This document shows positions 1-7,953 of a stretch of DNA of 64,000 nucleotides, one piece after another. Under the pieces are notes generated by a model. The model ran no database searches. It was given only the letters and a program-made list of their open reading frames with translations, and was not told where the DNA came from. A program made the translations under genes and the position numbers. How positions within the stretch are numbered: position 1 is the stretch's first letter; every line of letters begins with the position of its first letter. The stretch is from Hufsiella arboris (GTDB lineage Bacteria > Bacteroidota > Bacteroidia > Sphingobacteriales > Sphingobacteriaceae), in NCBI RefSeq assembly GCF_009834875.1, contig NZ_WVHT01000005.1, forward strand, positions 248,001-312,000. The letters run 5' to 3'.

Positions 1-185
1 AGCGTTGGTAAGTAAGCAGGAGCTGCCAACTGCATTGTTAGCCATTGACTGATTTCCGTGTGCGTGCCGAAGATAAACTCGCCGACTGCAATAAGCTTAA
101 TAATCAGGAAAACAAGCACATTAATGCCAATGAACAGGTTTAGCCTGTTTCCTGAATCCCAGATTTTATACCTGAAGCTGTTCAT
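1..185 (-). CDS. Rhomboid-like membrane protein, N-terminal part (cut by window edge)
   Basis: Only the first 61 codons are present; the gene runs off the left edge. The start is the ATG at 185-183. The peptide begins MNSFRYKIWDSGNRLNLFIG and continues into a hydrophobic segment (about residues 18-35), followed by a polar stretch with FGTHTEISQW. A hydrophobic first helix and the place directly behind another rhomboid gene fit the second rhomboid-family protein often found after mutL in Sphingobacteriaceae. The catalytic Ser/His region lies outside the window, so family membership is inferred from context. It is 12 bases downstream of the preceding rhomboid gene and is probably cotranscribed with it. 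Confidence 0.6.
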   Translation of the reverse strand, partial: MNSFRYKIWDSGNRLNLFIGINVLVFLIIKLIAVGEFIFGTHTEISQWLTMQLAAPAYLPT

Positions 186-197
186 TTTACTGAATAA

Positions 198-896
198 TTA
201 ATTGAGGCGATGCAGCTTCCAAACCTTAATGATGATGAATCCGAAGAGAGCTCCGCCGAGGTGGGCAAAATGTGCTACCGAATCACCTGAGTATTGTGCT
301 ACACCTAAATATAATTCCAATACAATATACAACGGAACTATGTATTTTGCTTTGACTGGAACCGGTATAAACATCAAAAAAAGTTCAGCATTTGGAAAAA
401 GCATCCCAAATGCGATTAATATCCCGAATATAGCACCCGAAGCACCTACAACCGGCCCGTAATAAATCGCCTGAAGCGTTTCTATCTGTTGCGGCAAAAT
501 TGATGCGGGCAGGCTTTCGGGAACACGAACTGAACCGACAATTTGAAAAACTTCAAATGCCTGGACCGCAAACTGCAATACAAGAGCACCAATACCGGTA
601 ATAAAATAGAAGTTCAAAAAACGTTTGGGCCCAAGGACATATTCCAGGGTGGGGCCAAATGAGAAAAGGGCGAACATGTTAAAGAAGATATGTGCCCAGC
701 CACCATGCATGAACATATAGGTGATTACCTGCCAGATTTTAAAATAAGGAGACGCTGGATAAAACGCTCCGAGCCATTGAAGTAATGGCAGATTTTTAAA
801 AATTAATGTAGCGAGAAAAAAAATAATATTTATGATAATCAGATTTTTGGTAACGACCGGGATATTTGAAAAAGGAGATGATCTGAAAGCGCTCAT
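198..896 (-). CDS. Rhomboid family intramembrane serine protease
   Basis: A 232-residue polytopic membrane protein. Rhomboids cleave transmembrane helices inside the bilayer with a Ser-His dyad. The catalytic serine sits in GASG (residues 151-154, Ser153) and the partner is His212 in HFAHLGG. The early-helix motif HGGWAHIFFNMFALFSFGP (about 64-82) is also typical, including the conserved His and Asn of the oxyanion region. Length and spacing are normal for a small bacterial rhomboid, so it should be active; the substrate is unknown. It lies 15 bases after mutL and 12 bases before a second rhomboid-like gene, so the three probably share a transcript. Nothing links rhomboid activity to mismatch repair; the grouping looks like operon convenience. 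Confidence 0.93.
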   Translation of the reverse strand: MSAFRSSPFSNIPVVTKNLIIINIIFFLATLIFKNLPLLQWLGAFYPASPYFKIWQVITYMFMHGGWAHIFFNMFALFSFGPTLEYVLGPKRFLNFYFITGIGALVLQFAVQAFEVFQIVGSVRVPESLPASILPQQIETLQAIYYGPVVGASGAIFGILIAFGMLFPNAELFLMFIPVPVKAKYIVPLYIVLELYLGVAQYSGDSVAHFAHLGGALFGFIIIKVWKLHRLN

Positions 897-911
897 ATAG
901 TTTTTTGTGTG

Positions 912-2756
912 TTATTTTTCGAACTTTTGTAAAAGCTCTTCTAACGTAAAAGTAAGTATAATGGGTTTGCCCTGTAGCGAAATATTTGGCGAATCGCATG
1001 CAAAAAGTTCATCGATTAAAGAGTTTCGCTCCTCCTGGGATAATTGTGTTCCGGCCTTAATTGACGAATTTCTCGCCAGTGTCCGGGCAAGATTATCACG
1101 TTTGTCTAGTTTTAATGCAGACATATTGTTTTTAAAACCTTCCATTAAATGTTCCAATACTTCAGCTTCACTGATCGAGGAACTGATATCGGCAGGAATT
1201 CCTTCAACTACAAGAGTGTTTCGGCCAAATTCCCTTACCTGGAATCCAAGCGCCCTGATGTCGGGCAACAACTCTTTTACCAGTTCGAAATCTGATGGAC
1301 TTAGGGAAACTGTTTGCGGAAAAAGACTTTGCTGACTGGCGCCCTGACGGCTCTCAAGCTGTTGCAAAAAACGTTCATAAAGTATACGTTCGTGTGCAGC
1401 CTGCTGATCGATAAGCATAAATCCCGATTTAATCTGCGATATCAGGAAGCGGTTGTGCAGTTGAAAAATTTGCTTTTCTGCAGGTTTTTGGATGCTCTCA
1501 GAAATGTTTTCTTCGGGCATAGCCATTTGATGCTGTGTATAAGCAGGATTTTCAACTATCTCGTAAAGAGAGCCCCAGTTTTTACTCCTTTCCTTTTGTT
1601 CGAAATTTCTTAAAAAGGGTAGTTCCCGTTCGTTCTTTTCTTCTGTTTTGAAAGGATTGAAATTTGGGTTGAAACTAATTTGCGGTGGTACTATATCTTC
1701 GGGCGACTTCGGGGTTATCATATTGCTGAATCCTGTCTCCTGGTCAAAATCCAAAGAAGGTGTTATATTATACCGGCCTAATGATCGTTTTACGGCCGAG
1801 CGTATAATTGCATAAATCGACTTTTCATCCTGGTACTTAATTTCTGTTTTGGTTGGATGTACGTTAATATCGATTTTCGCCGGATCAATATCGATGAATA
1901 AAACATATAAAGGATAACTGTCATCAGGCAGCAATTCCTGGTATGCCGTTAAAACCGCGTGGTTGAGATAAGGGTCCTTGATAAAGCGGTTGTTAACAAA
2001 AAAAAACTGTTCACCCCTTGTCTTTTTTGCAAACTCAGGTTTTCCGATAAAGCCTTTTAAATTGATTATTGAAGTTTCCTCTTCAACCGGAACAAGTTTT
2101 TGGTTATAAGCATTTCCAAAAAGATGGACAATGCGTTGTTTCAGAGATCCTGGGGTAAGATGAAATAGTTCATTCCCTTCGTGATGGAGGCTGAAAAATA
2201 TACCGGGATTTGCCAGGGAAACACGTTGAAACTCGTCAATAATGTGACGCATCTCCACGGGATTACCCTTTAAAAAGTTACGGCGTGCAGGCGTGTTGTA
2301 AAATAGGTTTTTAACACTGGTGCTTGTTCCGGCTGGTGATGAAACCGGCTCCTGGCTGATTATCTCAGAGCCCTCGATTTTTATACAGGTCCCGAGTTCA
2401 TCGGTATGTCGCCTTGTCCGCAGCTCAACCTGTGCTATCGCCGCAATCGATGCCATCGCTTCGCCACGAAATCCCATTGTGCGAATAGCGAATAAATCAT
2501 CTGCCTTACGTATTTTAGATGTCGCATGGCGTTCAAAGCACATGCGGGTATCTGTTACACTCATTCCGCAGCCATTGTCAATCACCTGAATTAACGCTTT
2601 TCCGGCATCCTTTAATATCAATTGGATTTTATCAGCTCCCGAATCAATCGAATTTTCAATTAATTCTTTAACTGCTGAAGCAGGCCGTTGAACGACCTCG
2701 CCGGCGGCAATTTGATTAGCAACAGAATCGGGTAAGAGCTGGATAATATCTAACAT
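912..2756 (-). CDS. mutL: DNA mismatch repair protein MutL
   Basis: GHKL ATPase that couples MutS mismatch recognition to strand incision and excision. The N-terminal ATPase motifs are clear: ELIENSIDSGA (Asn-containing motif I, about 32-42), DNGCGM (60-65), TMGFRGEA (93-100) and GTSTSVKNLFYNTPARRNF (143-161). A variable, Pro/Glu-rich linker (about 335-425) leads to the C-terminal dimerisation domain. That domain has DQQAAHERILYE (450-461), the place of the metal-binding endonuclease motif DQHA(X)2E(X)4E, with His replaced by Gln. The usual final CPHGRP box reads SPN...GKP here, so nuclease activity is uncertain. I prefer the ATG at 2756 (or the adjacent one at 2759) because family members begin just before DIIQLLPDSVANQIAAGEVV. 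The -7 box ends 8-11 bases upstream. Confidence 0.96.
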   Translation of the reverse strand: MLDIIQLLPDSVANQIAAGEVVQRPASAVKELIENSIDSGADKIQLILKDAGKALIQVIDNGCGMSVTDTRMCFERHATSKIRKADDLFAIRTMGFRGEAMASIAAIAQVELRTRRHTDELGTCIKIEGSEIISQEPVSSPAGTSTSVKNLFYNTPARRNFLKGNPVEMRHIIDEFQRVSLANPGIFFSLHHEGNELFHLTPGSLKQRIVHLFGNAYNQKLVPVEEETSIINLKGFIGKPEFAKKTRGEQFFFVNNRFIKDPYLNHAVLTAYQELLPDDSYPLYVLFIDIDPAKIDINVHPTKTEIKYQDEKSIYAIIRSAVKRSLGRYNITPSLDFDQETGFSNMITPKSPEDIVPPQISFNPNFNPFKTEEKNERELPFLRNFEQKERSKNWGSLYEIVENPAYTQHQMAMPEENISESIQKPAEKQIFQLHNRFLISQIKSGFMLIDQQAAHERILYERFLQQLESRQGASQQSLFPQTVSLSPSDFELVKELLPDIRALGFQVREFGRNTLVVEGIPADISSSISEAEVLEHLMEGFKNNMSALKLDKRDNLARTLARNSSIKAGTQLSQEERNSLIDELFACDSPNISLQGKPIILTFTLEELLQKFEK

Positions 2757-2766
2757 CATAAACAAA

Positions 2767-2774
2767 CAAAGTTA
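2767..2774 (-). promoter_or_regulatory. mutL promoter, -7 element
   Basis: Read on the minus strand this is TAACTTTG, a full match to the Bacteroidota -7 consensus TAnnTTTG. No clear TTTG is seen at the -33 position. The element ends only 7 bases before the first ATG (2759), so the mutL transcript would have almost no leader. Confidence 0.5.
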
Positions 2775-2927
2775 GATATTTTATACGCTTAGTGTTTTTT
2801 AATTAGCAATTGATTTTTGTCAATTTTGTAATGATAATGTCGCTTTGTGAATAATGTGTTGATTTAATATTATTTTTTTAAAGCCTTTTCAATAAATACT
2901 TTGATTTTTTACATTGTTTAAAATAAT

Positions 2928-2941
2928 CGGGAACGTTCCCG
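2928..2941. promoter_or_regulatory. 14-bp perfect palindrome, candidate operator
   Basis: CGGGAACGTTCCCG is a perfect dyad in an otherwise AT-rich stretch. It lies 12 bases upstream of the -33 box of the small transcription unit that follows, where an activator or repressor would bind. The regulator is unknown; the size and symmetry would suit a LacI-type or similar dimeric protein. Confidence 0.45.
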
Positions 2942-2953
2942 GGCTCACTTTCA

Positions 2954-2984
2954 TTTGCATAAACGAAATAATGCTATTACCTTG
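2954..2984 (+). promoter_or_regulatory. Promoter of the small transcription unit
   Basis: TTTG at 2954-2957, then 20 bases, then TACCTTG at 2978-2984. This is close to the Bacteroidota promoter TTTG-N19..23-TAnnTTTG, with one T missing in the -7 box. The predicted start of transcription is near 2990, about 15 bases before a small ORF. Confidence 0.5.
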
Positions 2985-3004
2985 AATTAAAATTCACCAC
3001 CAAA

Positions 3005-3073
3005 ATGTATGTTGTGCCTATGATGAAAATGGTACAAAATTTCATGAAAGACGATGCTTCCTGCATCAACTAA
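3005..3073 (+). CDS. Possible 22-aa methionine-rich micropeptide
   Basis: ATG at 3005 and TAA at 3071-3073 give a 22-residue peptide starting MYVVPMMKMVQNFMK and ending in DDASCIN; five of 22 residues are Met and there is one Cys. There is no strong purine-rich ribosome site, as is common in Bacteroidota. Support comes only from position: directly after a promoter and before a terminator. It could equally be a chance ORF inside a small RNA. No known family recognised. Confidence 0.3.
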   Translation: MYVVPMMKMVQNFMKDDASCIN

Positions 3074-3143
3074 ATTGAAAAAGGAGTAACCTCCAAAAAA
3101 ATTATTGTGGCCATGCCACTGATGGGACTATTCAAACTAACCT

Positions 3144-3173
3144 AACTGCCCGGAACAACCGGGCAGTTTTTTT
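3144..3173 (+). terminator. Intrinsic terminator of the small transcription unit
   Basis: A 10-bp stem AACTGCCCGG/CCGGGCAGTT (3144-3153 with 3159-3168), loop AACAA, and seven T in a row at 3167-3173. Textbook rho-independent form on the plus strand. Confidence 0.85.
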
Positions 3174-3244
3174 ATGCAACAATTTTGAAGCTTTTACCTT
3201 ATATAATTCTTATGAATGATATATTTAACGCTTACTGAGACAGC

Positions 3245-4882
3245 ATGAGAACAACCTTAATCTTCGCAGCAAGTCTTTTTTTCTTTATCTCATGTAAACA
3301 AAGGCAAAAGCCCGTTGACATGATTTTTTTAAACGGAACTGTTTATACCGTAGATAGTTCATTTGCAACGACAGAGGCATTCGCTGTGAGCCGGGGCCGG
3401 ATTGTTGCCGTTGGAAGTACCGATGCAATTGAAACTGCTTATTCTTCGAAAAACACAATCGATCTTGAAGGTAAAAGCGTTTATCCGGGATTCATCGATG
3501 GGCATAGCCATTTTTATCGTTATGGGGAAGGTTTGAAATCGGTAGACCTTACAGGCACAAAAAGCTGGGATGAAATTGTTGAGATGGTAAAAATCTTTTC
3601 GGAAGTAAATCCGGACGGTTGGCTGCTGGGCCGGGGCTGGGATCAGAATGACTGGCAAGCAAAAGGTTTTCCTGACAATACAGAGCTAAATAAATTATTC
3701 CCTACGCGGCCGATTCTTCTGTCACGGGTAGACGGTCATGCTGCGATAGCTAACCAGGCCGCGCTCTCTCTCGCGGGCATTACAGCCGGACAAAAAATTG
3801 CTGGCGGTAAAATCGGAACAAAAGATAAAACACTGACAGGGCTTCTTGTTGATAACGCGGTCGACCTGGTATCTGCTAAAATTCCTCCCTTTACCATTAA
3901 GCAAATGAACGATGCGCTGCTTGCAGCACAATCGAATTGCATAAAAGTTGGGTTAACCAGCGTTGTTGACTGCGGCTTGGATTATCCGATGATAAGCGTT
4001 ATTGATGCTCTTCAAAAAAACAACCAGCTGAAAATGCGGGTGTATATGATGCTGTCGGATAACGAGAAAAACGTTAATTATCTGTTTAAAAACGGTGCTT
4101 TTAAAACTTCACGCTTAAATGTCAGATCTTTCAAAGTGTATGCAGACGGTGCATTAGGATCCAGGGGTGCATGTTTATTGAAGCCCTATTCAGATGATCC
4201 CTCAAACAGCGGATTCCTGTTAAGCAGTAAAGAACATTTTCAAGAGATGGCTGAAAAGCTTTATGACAAGGGTTTCCAAATGTGTACACATGCTATCGGA
4301 GATTCGGCCAACAGGCAGATTTTGAATACTTATGCGGCGGTTTTAAAAGGAAAAAATGATCGCCGGTGGAGAATTGAGCACGCGCAGGTAATTGACCCGG
4401 CTGATTTCAAAATATTTGGTGACAACAATATTATTCCTTCTGTTCAACCTACACATGCCACGTCTGATATGTATTGGGCCGGTCAGCGACTAGGCGATAA
4501 ACGTCTTAAATCGGCGTATGCTTACAAAGATTTACTTAAACAAAATGGTTGGGAAGTTCTTGGAACCGATTTTCCGGTTGAAAGTATCAATCCAATTCTA
4601 ACTTTTTATGCTGCGGTGACAAGAAAAGATGCGAAAGGCTATCCGTCTGGCGGTTTTCAAACAAACAATGCTCTGTCGCGGCAGGAAGCGTTAAAGGGAA
4701 TGACAATTTGGGCCGCTAAAGGTAGTTTTGAAGAAAAGGAAAAAGGAAGTATTGAACAGGGGAAATACGCCGATTTCGTAATACTTGATAACGATATAAT
4801 GAAGGCATCCCCACAAAAAATTTTAAAAACCAACGTATTAACAACATATATCAATGGTGAAAAAGTCTACCAGAAAAAATAA
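3245..4882 (+). CDS. Amidohydrolase family 3 lipoprotein (YtcJ-like)
   Basis: A metal-dependent hydrolase of the amidohydrolase superfamily, probably an envelope protein. The N-terminus is a lipoprotein signal (FFFISC, Cys at about 17). The metal-ligand pair is in GFIDGHSHF (about 80-88). Further family motifs are VDGHAAIAN, ADGALGSRGA, the HAIGDSANRQIL His motif and IEHAQVID, with the late Asp in TDFPVES. This order is typical of family 3 (YtcJ) proteins of about 540 residues. The natural substrate is not predictable; relatives act on N-substituted or cyclic amide bonds. The following gene begins 5 bases after its stop, so the two form an operon. No clean promoter was found in the short stretch between the upstream terminator and the ATG. 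Confidence 0.9.
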   Translation: MRTTLIFAASLFFFISCKQRQKPVDMIFLNGTVYTVDSSFATTEAFAVSRGRIVAVGSTDAIETAYSSKNTIDLEGKSVYPGFIDGHSHFYRYGEGLKSVDLTGTKSWDEIVEMVKIFSEVNPDGWLLGRGWDQNDWQAKGFPDNTELNKLFPTRPILLSRVDGHAAIANQAALSLAGITAGQKIAGGKIGTKDKTLTGLLVDNAVDLVSAKIPPFTIKQMNDALLAAQSNCIKVGLTSVVDCGLDYPMISVIDALQKNNQLKMRVYMMLSDNEKNVNYLFKNGAFKTSRLNVRSFKVYADGALGSRGACLLKPYSDDPSNSGFLLSSKEHFQEMAEKLYDKGFQMCTHAIGDSANRQILNTYAAVLKGKNDRRWRIEHAQVIDPADFKIFGDNNIIPSVQPTHATSDMYWAGQRLGDKRLKSAYAYKDLLKQNGWEVLGTDFPVESINPILTFYAAVTRKDAKGYPSGGFQTNNALSRQEALKGMTIWAAKGSFEEKEKGSIEQGKYADFVILDNDIMKASPQKILKTNVLTTYINGEKVYQKK

Positions 4883-4886
4883 TACA

Positions 4887-6719
4887 ATGCTCCAAAAGGA
4901 AATTCAATCTATCTGTCTTTTTATATCAAGTTTCTTATTCCTGTTTTGCTCAACCGCATGCGGGCAAACCCATCAGCAAAATGAGGTCTGGCTGCAGGCT
5001 GAACATCAGGCGGAATTAAATACGGTGGTTTTAAATAATCAGTCAGGGTTGTTGCCATTAAAATCGCTCGAAGCAACACAGATAGCCAGTGTCGGTTTTG
5101 GCAATGTTTATCAGCCAGTTTTAGATAGCATCTTAAACAAGTATGAGAAAGTCGCAACCTACAACGGAGATAGTTACAGAGCCGCTGTGAACTTAAATGC
5201 ACTGTTTGACGATTTAAAATTCGGTAATACATTGATTATCACCTTGACGGATGCTGTTGTTAACGACCAGAAACTAATAGACTTTTTAACTGAAGTTCAG
5301 TCTCGAAAAAAACTCGCCGTTATTTACTTTGGTAACGGCCAGAATCTGGCAAAGCTCGATAAAATCACAGCTCCCCTCATATGGTGTTCGCTAAATACCC
5401 CGCAAAGCGTCACGATAGCTGCTGAGGCTGTGTTTGGAGGAATTAAGGTGAATAATAAGCTCCAACGCACTTTTTCGGCACATTATGCTTCGGGTGTAGG
5501 TTTTTCAATTGATAAAGTACGGTTGAAATACACAGTTCCTGAAGCTGTTGGACTTAACGCTGACGATTTGAATAAAATTGATAACATAGCCAGGGAAGCG
5601 ATCGCTGAACATGCTACTCCAAGCGCTGTGGTGCTTGTGGTGAAAGACGGAAACGTGATTTTTAACAAAGCATATGGATCGCATACCTATGAATCCACAA
5701 CACCTACAAAGATCACTGACATTTATGACCTGGCTTCTGTAACAAAAGTATCTGCTACAACGCCAACTGTTATGCAGTTGTATGATGAAAATAAGCTTCA
5801 GCTTGACAGCACTTTAAAATATTACCTTGCTCAAACACGTGCTATTGCTGATAAAAAAGATATCAAACTACGTGAGGTAATGCTTCACCAGGCGGGCTTT
5901 GTTCCGTTTATTCCATTTTACGAAAAGTTAAAGCCGGGTGATCATAGTACCGATTCATCGGCTTTATACACAACGAAAGTTGCCGATGGCTATTTTCTGC
6001 GCAAAAATTATTACCATGATGTGATGTGGCCGGAAATGCTTCATTCAAAAGTACTTACGCGAGGTAAATACGTTTACAGCGATTTGAGTATGTATTTTAT
6101 GAAAGAAATTGTAGAGGGTATTACCAGCGAGCCGCTTGACCAGTATGCGCTGGAGCATTTCTATAAACCTCTCGGAATGCAGACCGCAGGTTTTAACCCC
6201 CGGACAAGATTTAGCAAAGACCAGATTGTGCCAACCGAAAATGATACGTATTTCCGCAAAAAGTTGTTGGAAGGCTATGTTCACGACCAGGGAGCTGCAA
6301 TGGTAGGCGGTGTTTCGGGTCATGCCGGTTTATTTGCTAGCGCTAATGATCTTGCCATTTTATACCAAACGTATCTCAATCGCGGTACATATGGAGGTGT
6401 TCAATATTTTAAGCCGGAAACGATAGATATGTTCACTGCCAAACAATCGGACGTTAGTCGTCGCGGACTTGGATTTGACAGATGGGATCCGGAAAGCACT
6501 ACAGGATACCCCTCAAAACAGGCAACTCCTAAAACGTACGGGCATACCGGTTATACAGGCACTTGTGTTTGGGTTGATCCCCAATATAACCTGGTTTATA
6601 TATTTCTCTCTAACCGGGTTTATCCAAAGGTTACCGACCAGCTGTCAACTTTAAGAATACGGCCAAGGATACAGGATGCCATTTACGATGCGATTAAGAA
6701 AAGCACTCCTGTAAATTGA
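4887..6719 (+). CDS. Serine hydrolase (class C beta-lactamase fold) with an N-terminal GH3 C-domain-like part
   Basis: A secreted 610-residue protein. I start it at the ATG at 4887, not at the upstream in-frame ATG at 4854 inside the previous gene, because a signal peptide (MLQKEIQSICLF..., ending near STAC-GQ) begins there. Residues about 35-200 resemble the C-terminal domain of family 3 glycosidases (TVVLNNQSGLLPLK and later strands). Residues about 215-600 form a penicillin-binding/beta-lactamase domain with SVTK (Ser284, Lys287), YSD (397-399) in place of YxN, and HTGYTG as the third box. Bacteroidota often have longer fusions GH3_N-GH3_C-beta-lactamase of about 1000 residues; here the catalytic GH3 N-domain is absent. 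The role is probably peptidoglycan or D-amino-acid peptide hydrolysis; resistance function is not implied. Confidence 0.85.
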   Translation: MLQKEIQSICLFISSFLFLFCSTACGQTHQQNEVWLQAEHQAELNTVVLNNQSGLLPLKSLEATQIASVGFGNVYQPVLDSILNKYEKVATYNGDSYRAAVNLNALFDDLKFGNTLIITLTDAVVNDQKLIDFLTEVQSRKKLAVIYFGNGQNLAKLDKITAPLIWCSLNTPQSVTIAAEAVFGGIKVNNKLQRTFSAHYASGVGFSIDKVRLKYTVPEAVGLNADDLNKIDNIAREAIAEHATPSAVVLVVKDGNVIFNKAYGSHTYESTTPTKITDIYDLASVTKVSATTPTVMQLYDENKLQLDSTLKYYLAQTRAIADKKDIKLREVMLHQAGFVPFIPFYEKLKPGDHSTDSSALYTTKVADGYFLRKNYYHDVMWPEMLHSKVLTRGKYVYSDLSMYFMKEIVEGITSEPLDQYALEHFYKPLGMQTAGFNPRTRFSKDQIVPTENDTYFRKKLLEGYVHDQGAAMVGGVSGHAGLFASANDLAILYQTYLNRGTYGGVQYFKPETIDMFTAKQSDVSRRGLGFDRWDPESTTGYPSKQATPKTYGHTGYTGTCVWVDPQYNLVYIFLSNRVYPKVTDQLSTLRIRPRIQDAIYDAIKKSTPVN

Positions 6720-6812
6720 TTGCGTAACGCGTAAATTGACCCGCTGTAAACAATTAGATAATCTGGATGCTTTTACTTTGCAGAAGAATACTTAACGCAT
6801 TATAGGTTATTA

Positions 6813-7952
6813 ATGAAAATTGGAATCGTTTGTTATCCCACTTTCGGGGGAAGCGGAGTTGTAGCAACTGAGTTGGGCAAAGCTTTGGCTGATAAAGGCC
6901 ATCAGGTGCATTTTATTACGTACAGCCGCCCTGCCCGGCTTGACTTCTTTTCCGAGAATTTGTTTTACCACGAAGTTTCCGTTGCTGATTATCCACTATT
7001 TGATTTCGCGCCGTATGAGAGCGCTCTTTCAAGTAAGCTGGTAGATGTGGTGCGTTTTGAGAAGCTTGACGTTCTGCACGTGCATTATGCCATTCCACAT
7101 GCTTCTGCGGCGTTTATGGCTAAGCAGATTTTAAAATCTTATGGCATCAATATTCCGGTGGTAACAACGCTGCACGGCACAGACATCACGCTTGTTGGAA
7201 AAGACGTGACTTACAAACCGGTGGTCACTTTTTCTATTAACCAGAGCGATGGTGTAACGGCAGTTTCTAATCACTTAAAAAACGATACGTATAGCCATTT
7301 CGAAATAACCAACGAAGTTCGGGTGATTCATAACTTTATTGACTTGAACCGGTTTAGCCTTAAGCCGAAAGATCACTTCAAAAAAGCGATAGCTCCAAAT
7401 GACGAGCGTATTATTATCCACACATCAAATTTCAGAACAGTAAAGCATACCGGCGATGTTATCAGGATCTTTAAAAAACTTTCGGATGTTATTCCTTCGA
7501 AGTTGCTGATGGTAGGCGATGGCCCTGATCGGGTAAATACAGAACAGTTATGCCGGCAACTAGGAATTTCAGAGCATGTACGGTTTTTAGGTAAACAGGA
7601 TGCTATCGAAGAGATATTGTCAGTATCAGATCTGTTTTTAATACCATCAGGCTCGGAAAGCTTTGGCCTGGCTGCTTTGGAAGCTATGGCTTGCAAGGTG
7701 CCAGTTGTCTCTTCTAATGCGGGCGGCTTACCTGAGTTAAATATTGACGGCGTAACCGGCTTTTTAAGTGACGTTGGTGATGTTGATAAAATGGCTAACG
7801 ATTCTATTAATATTCTGAAAGACGACCAGGTGCTGGAAACTTTCAAAGAAAATGCGTTAAAACAGGCAAAACTATTTGACCTGAGTCTAATCTTGCCTGT
7901 TTACGAGAGTTTCTACGAAGAAGTAATTGAGCGTGTTAAAGCGCTTGTATAA
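6813..7952 (+). CDS. bshA: N-acetyl-alpha-D-glucosaminyl L-malate synthase BshA
   Basis: GT4-family glycosyltransferase that joins GlcNAc from UDP-GlcNAc to L-malate, the first step of bacillithiol synthesis in the cytoplasm. The N-terminus IGIVCYPTFGGSGVVATELG is the characteristic BshA signature. Also present are HVHYAIPHA, TTLHGTDITLVG, and the C-terminal nucleotide-sugar motif GSESFGLAALEAMACKVPVV with the ExxxxxxxE pattern, followed by NAGGLPE. Length 379 matches the family. Its stop is one base from the stop of the convergent lactonase gene, so transcription of the two converges with no spacer. The bacilliredoxin-like ytxJ at 18457 supports a working bacillithiol system in this genome. 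Confidence 0.95.
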   Translation: MKIGIVCYPTFGGSGVVATELGKALADKGHQVHFITYSRPARLDFFSENLFYHEVSVADYPLFDFAPYESALSSKLVDVVRFEKLDVLHVHYAIPHASAAFMAKQILKSYGINIPVVTTLHGTDITLVGKDVTYKPVVTFSINQSDGVTAVSNHLKNDTYSHFEITNEVRVIHNFIDLNRFSLKPKDHFKKAIAPNDERIIIHTSNFRTVKHTGDVIRIFKKLSDVIPSKLLMVGDGPDRVNTEQLCRQLGISEHVRFLGKQDAIEEILSVSDLFLIPSGSESFGLAALEAMACKVPVVSSNAGGLPELNIDGVTGFLSDVGDVDKMANDSINILKDDQVLETFKENALKQAKLFDLSLILPVYESFYEEVIERVKALV

Positions 7953-7953
7953 G

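Larger units (their letters stand above)
2990..3173 (+). ncRNA. Candidate short transcript (small RNA or tiny mRNA)
   Basis: A complete transcription unit of about 185 bases is bounded by a promoter (2954-2984) and a strong intrinsic terminator (3144-3173). It contains a 22-codon ORF (3005-3073), a small GGAG/CTCC hairpin (3083-3094), a 10-codon ORF (3113-3145) and the terminator. This unit fills much of the 480-base gap between the divergently read mutL and the amidohydrolase gene. It may be a regulatory RNA, an mRNA for a micropeptide, or an attenuator leader for the gene at 3245. The sequence alone does not decide between these. Confidence 0.45.

Noticed and set aside
202-462. Plus-strand ORFs opposite rhomboid and mutL (also 907-1335 and 1314-1613)
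   Set aside because: They are antisense shadows of strongly conserved genes, without motifs of their own.
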